Of a stretch of 13,730 bases of DNA, positions 1-6,480 are shown piece by piece. This DNA is from Chloroflexota bacterium. GTDB lineage: Bacteria > Chloroflexota > Chloroflexia > QHBQ01 > JADMIH01. The notes under the pieces were generated by a model. That model ran no database searches. It was given only the letters and a program-made list of their open reading frames with translations, and was not told the origin of the DNA. The stretch lies in NCBI GenBank assembly GCA_015478675.1, contig JADMIH010000106.1, positions 1-13,730 on the forward strand, read 5' to 3'. The translations under genes and the position numbers were made by a program. Numbering within the stretch: the first letter of the stretch is position 1; each line of letters begins with the position of its first letter.

Positions 1-130
1 GCAATAAAACCCCCTCTCCCTTCATGGGAGAACAACTGTATCCCCTGTGCCCTCAGCAGAGAGAAAGCTCCCTCTCCCATGAAGGGAGAGGGGCATGGGG
101 TGAGGGCGGGTAGGTGAGGGTACGCTTCCA
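1..130 (+). repeat. Intergenic C-rich hairpin / G-quadruplex repeat, copy A
   Basis: Two units of a dispersed intergenic element. The first (10-30) has CCCCCTCTCCC, TTCAT, then GGGAG and is cut short. The second is a hairpin with a 9-bp stem (70-78 with 84-92, loop ATGAA). Its G-rich 3' arm continues as G runs at 84-86, 90-93, 97-100, 104-106, 108-110 and 118-120, separated by 1 to 7 bases, which fits the usual G-quadruplex pattern. The unit ends in a tail containing GGTGAGGGTACGCTTCCACAG that is nearly identical to the tail of the copy near 11100. The first unit starts at the window edge and may continue outside. The hairpin and the quadruplex use the same arm, so they would compete. Confidence 0.8.
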
Positions 131-209
131 CAGTTAGCCCAAGAAAATCGCTCCACCTCAACTCCTCTAAAAATGCGAACGGTAGTAGTAGGGGCGGTGC
201 AGAATCGCT

Positions 210-267
210 CGTATTTTCATTCGTAATGGTGGCCCGCAGGGTCATGGCTTACTCTGAATATTTACGG
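210..267 (+). repeat. 58-bp repeat, left copy, inverted relative to 3732-3790
   Basis: This stretch matches the reverse complement of 3732-3790 at about 46 of 59 aligned positions by eye. The shared blocks are CGTATTTTCATT, TGGTGGCCCG and AGGGTCATGG, followed by a looser CTGAA...TTACGG segment. It lies 70 bases beyond the stop codon of the membrane protein gene. The rest of 130-337 contains no gene or structure that I recognise. Confidence 0.7.
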
Positions 268-337
268 CGGTCGGTGATAGGCCGCGTGACACACCGTTCT
301 ACCTTTGCTTGCACTTTCGATCTGCTAATCTCTTTTC

Positions 338-2638
338 CTACTTCTTCTCGGTAAGTCGCACGCTGTACATGCCGAACGACAACGGCCTGGAGTCATGCGG
401 TGCGTCTACGCGGATTGGCGCTTCGGGGCTGCTGAAAGTAATAATATTATTCCCGGACGGCATTTCTACTTCTACTGAATAAGCTCTTGCACCCTCTTCG
501 GGCTTCAACTGTATTGCGGCAATGTTGCGCCCATCTATTGCCACGTTGAGGGTGCGTGCTCGCTTATAAGTGTATGCTGTGAAGTCGAGCTCGGCGCGCA
601 GAGGAGCTTTTGTCAGATTCATCGAGTAGAGCTCAGAAGGCTGCCCGTCTGTGCTGTCAGCCCATCGGTTGATGTAGCCCTCCTGCCCTACCGCGCTGAC
701 GAACCAGCCCGTGCCGACATCCAGTGTCAAAGGATTGGCGGGAGGTGGGCTTTCAGGCACACGATAAACCCACATCAGGTTATCCTCATAATATGGTTTC
801 GCCCCTGCGCCGAAGACACGTGTCAGGGTGCTGTCATACAAAAGCCGCTCTTGAGGGGTAATAGCATCTTTATACAACACGATATAGCGCACATTATAAT
901 AGTTGAGAATAGGCACACCTTGCGTACTGTAATCTGTGCGGGCGAGGAAGTCTTGCTTGGGGTAAAAGAGCGTTTGCTGGTCTTGTGGGTAGTCTACCAG
1001 AAAGAGCTCATGAAAGAGGCTGGAGGTTTTCATAAAGTTGTTGGGGTTAGAGAGCTTATGGTCGCGTGCCCAGCGTCCCCCAAAGATAGGTTTGTTATGC
1101 AGGGTCTGATAAGCCATGTGGGTGTTCTCGCCCTTGCCCTTTTGGGTGAAAGAGGGCAACTCCAGGATCGCATAGCTCTCTTTGTCTCCGGCGAGACTGC
1201 TGTAGAATGGCGGCCACTCAGGTTTATCTGCGGTAGCATTGCCTGAAGCTTGCACGAAACCCGCCAGCGTCACCGTAAGAAAGACAACTGTCATCAGAGC
1301 CACAGGCAACTTGCCTTTCCCCCACCAGAAGCCTACGCCCTTCCACCTCGGAGTCAAGCGCAAACAGTCAATAAGGGCTTTCAGGCCAAAGGCTGTGAAT
1401 ATCCCAAAGACCAGCATATCCACGCTATAAAAGCGGCGTGGATCACGCCCCACATCGAAGACCGGCAGGTCTTGAAAGATTGAATAGGGTAATGCAAAGC
1501 CCGTTTGTTGGCCGTTCACAATAAGGCCGGGGCCAAGGGCCATAACGAAGAAAACCAGCCAGGCCACTCCCCAGAAGGTCGCTAGCTCCCGCTGCCTTCT
1601 CTCTCCTCTAAGCAGCGATGCTATGCCCACGAGCGCGACAGCAATAGCCAGATAGCCGGGGTTGCCGAGCCCAGGGCCCAGAAAGTCGGCGATGTCAACA
1701 GAGTGCAGCCTCGATTGGTCGGTCACAACAAGCCAGCCGTTTGCCGCTGCCTCGGTTATCATCGGGAAAACCAGCAGCGGAAAAGCTATAGCAGTATAAG
1801 CTGCACCAATAATCGCCAGTCTTGACAAGAGCCTCCACTTCTCGCGCCAGCTGCGGTGCGTGAGCAGCAGAAATGCGCCGTACAGCAGAGTGATCAGCAC
1901 CGCGTACATCAAGTACTGCCAATCAGTAAGCGACAGTATCAGCAACGTCAATATAGACACGGCGACGTACAAAGGCCAGCGCCGGAGGTCCCTCTCTGTT
2001 AGCTCACCATCTTTCCATACAGGCTTCCCATACAAGGCACGAAGGACAAAGAGAAGGTACAAAGGGAGCCATTCCGCCGATAGCTTCTCTGATTGCCCGC
2101 TCGCAAAGAAGCCAATAAGATACTGGTGGGCGAACGTGTAAGTCGCGGCTCCAGAGAAGGCTGCCCATGAGTTGCCTGTGAGGTCGCGCAACAGCAAGAA
2201 AGCAAAGAAGACGGTAATCGAGAGAGCAAAGACGAAGAAGAGGTTAGTAGTGGGGAGGTAGCCCAGGATCATATTGAAAGGCATCGTAATGATGCCATTA
2301 AAAGGGTTGAGCGTATGGAAGCGCAGGCTGATGCCTGTAGGATAGTAGATGTAATTAGTGTAGAAAGGGCTGGTGTGCAGGTCCAGCAGGGCCGTCTTGA
2401 CCCAGTAGTTATCCCAGAGGTTTTCGTAACCGTCTGTGTAGCCCCCGACCAGGGCGGTTGTCAAATTGAAGAGGGCTACCCTGCCGTAGAGCGCCCCCAG
2501 TGATATAGAGCCAAGTAGCGCCCAGAGCGTTGAGCCTCGCCATACGCGCCTTCGTGTTGCACTTTCCTTAGCGCCCCTCGCTGTGAAGCCCTCTTCGTCG
2601 GTTGTTGCTCCTTGCGCTGGGGTTGCTGTCTTGATCAC
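338..2638 (-). CDS. Polytopic membrane protein, putative GT-C-type glycosyltransferase
   Basis: A 766-residue protein with a short charged cytoplasmic N-terminus (1-35). About a dozen hydrophobic segments follow (roughly 36-56, 111-150, 155-180, 186-203, 221-259, 272-292, 327-343, 352-372, 404-424, 444-463), then a soluble C-terminal domain (470-766). The first extracytoplasmic loop carries acidic residues in TDGYENLWDNYW (68-79) and an aromatic YYPTGISLRFHTL stretch. This layout is typical of GT-C enzymes, which use polyprenyl-phosphate-linked sugars as donors on the outer face of the membrane. Donor and acceptor cannot be read from the sequence. It starts with GTG, and the GTGA there also contains the stop of the upstream HD gene (4-base overlap, 2635-2638), so translation is probably coupled. 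I am confident that it is a membrane protein and moderately confident of the GT-C assignment; a YfhO-like or uncharacterised family is the alternative. Confidence 0.75.
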   Translation of the reverse strand: MIKTATPAQGATTDEEGFTARGAKESATRRRVWRGSTLWALLGSISLGALYGRVALFNLTTALVGGYTDGYENLWDNYWVKTALLDLHTSPFYTNYIYYPTGISLRFHTLNPFNGIITMPFNMILGYLPTTNLFFVFALSITVFFAFLLLRDLTGNSWAAFSGAATYTFAHQYLIGFFASGQSEKLSAEWLPLYLLFVLRALYGKPVWKDGELTERDLRRWPLYVAVSILTLLILSLTDWQYLMYAVLITLLYGAFLLLTHRSWREKWRLLSRLAIIGAAYTAIAFPLLVFPMITEAAANGWLVVTDQSRLHSVDIADFLGPGLGNPGYLAIAVALVGIASLLRGERRQRELATFWGVAWLVFFVMALGPGLIVNGQQTGFALPYSIFQDLPVFDVGRDPRRFYSVDMLVFGIFTAFGLKALIDCLRLTPRWKGVGFWWGKGKLPVALMTVVFLTVTLAGFVQASGNATADKPEWPPFYSSLAGDKESYAILELPSFTQKGKGENTHMAYQTLHNKPIFGGRWARDHKLSNPNNFMKTSSLFHELFLVDYPQDQQTLFYPKQDFLARTDYSTQGVPILNYYNVRYIVLYKDAITPQERLLYDSTLTRVFGAGAKPYYEDNLMWVYRVPESPPPANPLTLDVGTGWFVSAVGQEGYINRWADSTDGQPSELYSMNLTKAPLRAELDFTAYTYKRARTLNVAIDGRNIAAIQLKPEEGARAYSVEVEMPSGNNIITFSSPEAPIRVDAPHDSRPLSFGMYSVRLTEKK

Positions 2639-3654
2639 AACTGCGCCTCTAATGAAGGAGATATGCTGTCAGACCAGAGCTTGTAAGCCACATTACGCGG
2701 CTGTGGTGCACGCTGTAGCTGCCCTGCGTGGCCGCCGGGGATTTCAGAAAGGCGTAGGGGTTGCGCCGAGCCGGGCGATAGAACGAAGGGGTCAACCGCG
2801 CGATTTTTCATGCGCGTTGTGAAGAATGGTCCAGGCCCCTCGACCTCATAGAAGTGGGTGCCGGGTTGGAGAAGATGCAGATAAGCGTTCACACCAGGGT
2901 CGTCCAGGCCGCGCAGTTTCTGCATAGCCTCATCGTCAGTGGCAAAAAGGTCCAAGTCAGTGAAGGACCCCATCTTATACGCCCTCTTGATGGCTCCGGC
3001 CAAAGCCCAGTAGGCTCCCGCTTCATCGGGACCTGTCCACAAAAGGGCATTGGCTTCCTCGAAAAGAGCGACGTACCAGCGGGCTATATCTACATCGTTT
3101 ACTATGATGCCACGTGGTGTGGCTACAAGATGGCTCAGGAATTTGTAAGCGTCTTTACTCGTTATCTTGCCTGCGGTTTTCATGTCACGCAGTGAGTAGT
3201 CTACACGGTCAGCGCAGAGGCTGGGGAGTGGCTGCTCAAGGAGTGGATAGCTGTCAGGTTCAAGGGCGGCTTGCAGAGGGATGTCGTGGCGGCTCAGTAT
3301 ATCGGGTATGCCTGAGGCGAGGATCACCTGGCGCTGGAAGCCTTCGTGAAAGTTGTGCTCATCGCTGGGAAATACTATGTCTATAGTATGCGAGAAGGCG
3401 GTGTGCGGTACGTCGTGAAGCAACCCTGCTACTTGTTCCTCAAGCGACGCCCCCAGCCGAGTAAGGAGGTGCATTACCCCCAGGCTATGCTCATAGCGGG
3501 TATTCCGGCGCTGCTCAGGCAGCAAATAAAAGCTGGCTCCCGCCTGGTGTACCCCTTTCAGCCTCTGCATCGGTGCGGAGTGCGCCAGCTCCGCAAGCAC
3601 CGACTCATCAAGGCTAATCTCTCCCCATAAGGGGTCGGATTCGTAGCTATGCAT
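2635..3654 (-). CDS. HD-domain phosphohydrolase (COG1078-like)
   Basis: A 339-residue soluble protein with an HD metal-dependent phosphohydrolase core. Counting from an upstream in-frame ATG at 3672, the metal ligands are H62 (RYEHSLGV), H86-D87 (LLHDVPHTAFSH) and D155 (CADRVDY); subtract 6 for the chosen start. H90 and H95 follow the HD pair as in SAMHD1/dGTPase-like enzymes. Relatives hydrolyse nucleotides such as dNTPs, but the substrate here is unknown. I prefer the ATG at 3654 because a consensus TATAAT (3661-3666, minus strand) ends 6 bases upstream of it, placing the expected transcription start at or next to the ATG. The ATG at 3672 lies upstream of that box and could not be on the transcript. 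The stop codon overlaps the start of the membrane protein gene, so the two form an operon. Confidence 0.88.
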   Translation of the reverse strand: MHSYESDPLWGEISLDESVLAELAHSAPMQRLKGVHQAGASFYLLPEQRRNTRYEHSLGVMHLLTRLGASLEEQVAGLLHDVPHTAFSHTIDIVFPSDEHNFHEGFQRQVILASGIPDILSRHDIPLQAALEPDSYPLLEQPLPSLCADRVDYSLRDMKTAGKITSKDAYKFLSHLVATPRGIIVNDVDIARWYVALFEEANALLWTGPDEAGAYWALAGAIKRAYKMGSFTDLDLFATDDEAMQKLRGLDDPGVNAYLHLLQPGTHFYEVEGPGPFFTTRMKNRAVDPFVLSPGSAQPLRLSEIPGGHAGQLQRAPQPRNVAYKLWSDSISPSLEAQL

Positions 3655-3660
3655 AGGAAA

Positions 3661-3690
3661 ATTATACCCCATAGGTGGCGAGTATGTCGG
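3661..3690 (-). promoter_or_regulatory. Promoter of the HD/GT-C operon, likely leaderless
   Basis: On the minus strand there is CCGACA (3690-3685, four of six matches to TTGACA), an 18-base spacer, then a perfect TATAAT (3666-3661). The -10 box is followed by six bases and then the ATG at 3654, so the mRNA should begin at or within a base or two of the start codon. No Shine-Dalgarno sequence is present, which agrees with a leaderless message. Confidence 0.65.
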
Positions 3691-3731
3691 CGTTTGCGGA
3701 TGTTTGTATGCAAGCGCCCTGTAGCGGCCGA

Positions 3732-3790
3732 CCGTAAGCCTTCAGAATATCCCATGACCCTACGGGCCACCAACCGACAATGAAAATACG
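3732..3790 (-). repeat. 59-bp repeat, right copy, inverted relative to 210-267
   Basis: The reverse complement of this stretch reads CGTATTTTCATT ... TGGTGGCCCG . AGGGTCATGG ... CTGAA ... TTACGG, the same blocks as 210-267. It lies 42 bases upstream of the -35 box of the HD gene. The two copies therefore bracket the HD/GT-C operon in inverted orientation. Confidence 0.7.
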
Positions 3791-3810
3791 CCCTCAGCGG
3801 GCTATTTTCA
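3781..3810. repeat. 12-bp hairpin with one bulged base
   Basis: TGAAAATA, a bulged C, then GCCC pair with GGGC TATTTTCA across the loop TCAGC. It overlaps the outer end of the inverted repeat (3732-3790) and is missing from the left copy. A weaker hairpin follows at 3845-3869, with CGGGGG pairing CCCCCG. Confidence 0.55.
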
Positions 3811-3887
3811 GAAGAATAAGGGTGCAGGGGTATATAGCCCCTGACGGGGGTCACAGCGGTGTCCCCCCGCTCTTCCCATGCACAAAG

Positions 3888-4007
3888 CCCCCTCTCCCAT
3901 GAAGGGAGAGGGGCATGGGGCGAGGGAGAAAGCCCCCTCTCCCTTCATGGGAGAGGGGGTTTGGGGGTGAGGGTACGTAAGGGTACGTAAGGGTGCGTAA
4001 GGGTACG
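3888..4007 (+). repeat. Intergenic C-rich hairpin / G-quadruplex repeat, copy C, with 10-bp tandem tail
   Basis: Two hairpin units in the same orientation. The first has a 10-bp stem (3889-3898 with 3904-3913, loop ATGAA) and G runs at 3904-3906, 3910-3913, 3917-3920 and 3924-3926. The second has an 11-bp stem (3933-3943 with 3949-3959, loop TTCAT) and G runs at 3949-3951, 3955-3959, 3963-3967 and 3971-3973. All intervening loops in the G tracts are exactly three bases. A tandem array follows: GGGTACGTAA at 3971-3980 and 3981-3990, GGGTGCGTAA at 3991-4000, and a partial GGGTACG. The element sits between divergent genes. Confidence 0.8.
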
Positions 4008-4072
4008 CCCGTACAGATACCCCTTGAACTTGGTTCTATCCTACATCTGAACGCTTACACCGGCCCTGCCCA

Positions 4073-4101
4073 TTGTATTCCGAGCATGGAAGGTGTATAA
4101 T
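4073..4101 (+). promoter_or_regulatory. Predicted infA promoter
   Basis: TTGTAT (4073-4078), a 17-base spacer and a perfect TATAAT (4096-4101). Transcription would start near 4108 and give a 5' leader of about 240 bases before the infA ATG at 4351. No open reading frame in the leader is convincing. Confidence 0.6.
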
Positions 4102-4237
4102 TTACACGTAGTGCTATGATCTCACTTCTGTAGAGGATGGAGGAGAGAGCCTTGAGACCTTTGCCTTTTTTGAATTGGAATCCAAGCTGCCTGTTGGCAT
4201 GACCTGTGGCAGTAAAGATGAGGCAACGGTAAGGCAA

Positions 4238-4259
4238 GGCCGGAGATGCTACTCCGGCC
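4238..4259 (+). promoter_or_regulatory. Hairpin in the infA leader
   Basis: A perfect 8-bp stem, GGCCGGAG with CTCCGGCC, around the loop ATGCTA. There is no T tract after it, so it is not an ordinary intrinsic terminator. It lies about 70 bases before the infA Shine-Dalgarno-like AAGGAG (4331-4336). I could not match the leader to any riboswitch class by eye. Confidence 0.5.
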
Positions 4260-4350
4260 ATTTGCTGCCCGGATTGGCCCGGATTGTCATTGAGAGGTGC
4301 ATCTATCCATGTTGCACCGCACACACAGTAAAGGAGCTATTGCTTACCGC

Positions 4351-4644
4351 ATGAAGAAACAACAACATTATCCTAAGAAACAGCAGAACCGCCCGCCCGT
4401 CACCACCACGCCCGCAGGCCCACGCCGCTCTCGCGACGACGTGATTACAATGGACGGCACTGTAGTAGATGCGCTGCCTAATGCCCTCTTTAACGTAGAG
4501 CTAGAGAATGGACACAAGGTGCTGGGGCACATATCGGGTAAGATGCGCACGAACTACATCAAAATCGTCCCCGGCGACCGCGTTCTGGTCGAACTGTCGC
4601 CTTACGACTTGACGAAGGGCCGCATCACTTTCCGCTACAGGTAA
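4351..4644 (+). CDS. infA: Translation initiation factor IF-1, N-terminally extended
   Basis: A 97-residue protein. Residues 29-97 are a standard IF-1 S1/OB fold, recognisable by [20 protein letters not shown] (35-54), LGHISGKMR (58-66) and [17 protein letters not shown] (81-97). IF-1 binds the 30S A site and helps IF-2 and IF-3 select the initiator tRNA. The usual protein has about 72 residues and begins almost directly at the DDVI-type segment. Here a basic, Gln/Pro-rich tail of about 28 residues ([16 protein letters not shown]...) precedes it and is probably disordered. The ATG at 4351 has AAGGAG 14 bases upstream, a long spacing; no better in-frame ATG or GTG lies between. The gene stands alone here, not in the usual secY-map-infA-rpmJ setting. 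Confidence 0.93.
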   Translation: MKKQQHYPKKQQNRPPVTTTPAGPRRSRDDVITMDGTVVDALPNALFNVELENGHKVLGHISGKMRTNYIKIVPGDRVLVELSPYDLTKGRITFRYR

Positions 4645-4771
4645 GGAGTTACTTGCTCGCCTACAGCTTACTCAACCCGGGCCAGGGCGTAGCTAACTCT
4701 AACTTACCCTCTTTCCATGCCTCTATTGCGGCATAATTATCCTTCGCTCACCTCCCAGAAATACCTGATAG

Positions 4772-5317
4772 ATGAAGCTCATAGCATTTGATGGAGATAA
4801 CACCCTCTGGCAGCCTCTCAGCGGCGTTAATCTCTCTGACCGCACGCCCACAGACGATATTGGCTGGCCCAACTTCACCTATAAGGCCACAGACGACCCG
4901 TTGGTCGTGCAGCGCGATGACGGCGCTCGCTTTGTCCTTGAGCCGGAGGCGCAGGCGCTTTTCTACGCCCTCAAAGAGCGCAGGCTGCTGATCGGCGTAG
5001 TAAGCTACAACCATGAGGGCAATATCCGGCGCGTTCTGCACGCCTTTGGCCTGCTCAATCTTGTTGACTATATAGCGGCTGAGTGGCACACCAACAAAGA
5101 TGCCATGCTTGCCAGGATGCTGGAAGAAGCCCGTAAGGACGGGCACAAGCTGAGCGCAGGCGACCTTATACTGGTAGATGATGACCCCTGGGACATTTAT
5201 AGGGGCCAGTGTGCGCGGATGGGCACAGGGTTTTGCCGCTTCGGGGTTGACATAAAGCGGCTGAGCGAGGTGCTGGGGCTGCTTGAATCACCTGAAACAC
5301 CTGCCAATCCTGGCTGA
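4772..5317 (+). CDS. HAD-family phosphatase, MDP-1-like
   Basis: A 181-residue soluble protein with the four HAD motifs in order. Motif I is FDGDNTLW with nucleophile D7 and acid/base D9, motif II is S78 in VVSYNH, motif III is K109 in TNKD, and motif IV is D136-D138 in LVDDDPWD. The small cap and the FDxDxTLW start resemble magnesium-dependent phosphatase 1 (MDP-1), a family linked to dephosphorylation of tyrosine-phosphate or glycation-type sugar substrates. The actual substrate is unknown. No strong Shine-Dalgarno sequence precedes the ATG; a CATAAT at 4732-4737 could be the -10 box. The stop is followed within 9 bases by the small membrane protein, so the two are probably co-transcribed. 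Confidence 0.85.
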   Translation: MKLIAFDGDNTLWQPLSGVNLSDRTPTDDIGWPNFTYKATDDPLVVQRDDGARFVLEPEAQALFYALKERRLLIGVVSYNHEGNIRRVLHAFGLLNLVDYIAAEWHTNKDAMLARMLEEARKDGHKLSAGDLILVDDDPWDIYRGQCARMGTGFCRFGVDIKRLSEVLGLLESPETPANPG

Positions 5318-5326
5318 GGCGCAGTG

Positions 5327-5539
5327 ATGAGCTTTGTAGAGTGGGTAACTGCACTGGCTTTGCTCCTTGTAGGGATTGCCGGTATTTACAACGGAATCCT
5401 GGCATTGCTTCACCGAGAGGCCAGCTATGATTTCTACAGCGTTGTGGGTATACGTGGGCTTATATTCGGTTTGCTATATGGCGCAGGAGGGGTTGTAGCT
5501 TTGCTGGTGGTTGCGCTCATGGTCACACGTGCTGCCTAG
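5327..5539 (+). CDS. Small two-helix membrane protein, unknown function
   Basis: A 70-residue hydrophobic protein with two predicted transmembrane segments (roughly residues 4-26 and 42-66) joined by a short polar loop (HREASYDFYS). GAGG (5316-5319), which overlaps the HAD stop codon, lies 7 bases upstream of the ATG at 5327. A GTG directly before it (5324) is a possible alternative start. I do not recognise the family. The tight spacing suggests co-translation with the HAD phosphatase. Confidence 0.6.
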   Translation: MSFVEWVTALALLLVGIAGIYNGILALLHREASYDFYSVVGIRGLIFGLLYGAGGVVALLVVALMVTRAA

Positions 5540-5558
5540 ATGCGGAAAAGCCGCATCT
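5538..5558 (+). terminator. Hairpin at the end of the small membrane gene
   Basis: AGATGCGG pairs perfectly with CCGCATCT around the loop AAAAG, beginning inside the stop codon of the small membrane gene. There is no T tract behind it. It may still stop or protect the transcript, since the next gene is convergent. The rest of the 146-base gap up to 5685 shows nothing else. Confidence 0.4.
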
Positions 5559-5685
5559 CACCTGGGCACAACCAAAACATCTCTCGATTTCTCTTACGAG
5601 GGTAGCCTTTGCGGGAAGCTCAGTTATGCCTCACATTCGGGTAGTCAGAGAGCTGCCTCGCTAACCACTTTCGAGCATGGAAGCC

Positions 5686-6012
5686 TCAGCGAATAAAGAG
5701 CAGCCCTGCTATTGCCCCGACCAGCGACGTGATGAAGATGAAGCCATTTGTTATCTTCTGCTCGGTTTCGTTGCTGAACTTGAAGACGCCCATGCTCTCT
5801 ATAACATTGGTGCCCATGCGCACGTAGGTGCTCGCGAAGTAGTCCAGAACCAGGCCGATAACCCCGCTCGCAGCCACTATCAGTACGCGCAAAAGCAGAT
5901 TGATGGGCAAGCGATCCCACCTGCCCCAATCACTTATGATGCTAACAACAACCCCAAGCGCCAGCGCCCAGGTAACTACACGCTGCCAGGGTAGATCCTT
6001 CAGTTGGAACAT
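5686..6012 (-). CDS. Small membrane protein, unknown function
   Basis: A 108-residue protein with three hydrophobic stretches: about residues 12-26 (VVTWALALGVVVSII), 38-58 (INLLLRVLIVAASGVIGLVL) and 90-107 (GFIFITSLVGAIAGLLFI). A polar loop (62-88) lies between the second and third. The hydrophobic pattern on this strand supports coding here; the overlapping plus-strand frame is polar and shows no domain. No clear Shine-Dalgarno sequence is seen. The gene is convergent with the upstream-mapped small membrane gene and divergent from the VWA gene. I do not recognise the family. Confidence 0.55.
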   Translation of the reverse strand: MFQLKDLPWQRVVTWALALGVVVSIISDWGRWDRLPINLLLRVLIVAASGVIGLVLDYFASTYVRMGTNVIESMGVFKFSNETEQKITNGFIFITSLVGAIAGLLFIR

Positions 6013-6034
6013 AAGCTAATACCCCTGACCGAAT

Positions 6035-6055
6035 TTGTGACTTGTGACTTGTGAC
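6035..6055. repeat. Three tandem TTGTGAC heptamers
   Basis: TTGTGAC occurs three times back to back at 6035-6041, 6042-6048 and 6049-6055, 23 bases upstream of the start of the minus-strand small membrane gene. It could be an operator or a slippage product. Confidence 0.6.
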
Positions 6056-6130
6056 CTCATGTAACTCATGATAACAGATAGCAGATGCGCTCTCATCTCC
6101 ATACAACAAAGCCGGCTTTCAGTGCGCCAT

Positions 6131-6175
6131 CTCTACTTTGTCATTCCTCACTGCGTTCAGAATGACAAAGTAGAG
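6131..6175. repeat. 16-bp perfect inverted repeat, MITE- or REP-like
   Basis: CTCTACTTTGTCATTC (6131-6146) is exactly complementary to GAATGACAAAGTAGAG (6160-6175), with a 13-base middle, CTCACTGCGTTCA. Similar GTCATTC/GAATGAC palindromes are known as dispersed intergenic repeats in many bacterial genomes. It sits in the middle of a divergent intergenic region, so it is not at a gene end and is unlikely to be a terminator. Confidence 0.7.
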
Positions 6176-6460
6176 TTCATTTGCCAAAGGCCCACTTTGA
6201 ACTGGCCCAGGCTGCGTAAGGTGAGTTACGAATTGGGAGTTATAGATACTCGATTTAGAGCTACCACCAACGCCACGAATCCGATTATACCCTCTCGTAT
6301 CCGGCTTGTTAAGAGGACTTTGGTCCAGGCGCCGGTAGGAAAAGGGTAACTTTCCTGGTGTGCCGCTGCGCAACTCCACCTTTGAATATGCAAGTGACCG
6401 CGCAGTGGCCCGTCCGTGTGGCCGCCATCTGTCACCGGTCACCTGCCACTCCGCGACCCC
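6176..6460. other. Intergenic stretch without a recognised gene
   Basis: The remainder of the divergent gap between the small membrane gene and the VWA gene. Open frames here are short, overlap on both strands and show no domain. I see only a weak AGGAAA/TTTCCT hairpin near 6340-6357. Confidence 0.5.
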
Positions 6461-6466
6461 AGCAAG

Positions 6467-6475
6467 TGATATAAT
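6467..6475 (+). promoter_or_regulatory. Extended -10 promoter of the VWA/PASTA operon, likely leaderless
   Basis: TGA-TATAAT (TG at 6467-6468, TATAAT at 6470-6475) is a perfect extended -10 element. Only five bases separate it from the ATG at 6481, so transcription should start at or beside the start codon. No -35 match and no Shine-Dalgarno sequence are visible, which fits an extended -10, leaderless transcript. Confidence 0.65.
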
Positions 6476-6480
6476 CTGGT

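Noticed and set aside
3654..3672. Longer start (ATG at 3672) for the HD gene
   Set aside because: It lies upstream of the TATAAT box, so it would not be transcribed from that promoter; it has no Shine-Dalgarno either.
3888..4007. CRISPR array
   Set aside because: The repeats are hairpin units and a 10-bp tandem without spacers of even length; no cas gene is present.
4055..4324. Minus-strand open frame of 89 codons in the infA leader
   Set aside because: No domain, no Shine-Dalgarno, and it opposes a clear promoter and leader hairpin.
4108..4350. Known riboswitch in the infA leader
   Set aside because: I compared it by eye with TPP, cobalamin and glycine motifs and found no match to the conserved cores.
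5677..5994. Plus-strand open frame opposite the small membrane gene
   Set aside because: The translation is polar and without pattern, while the minus strand encodes three clean hydrophobic helices.
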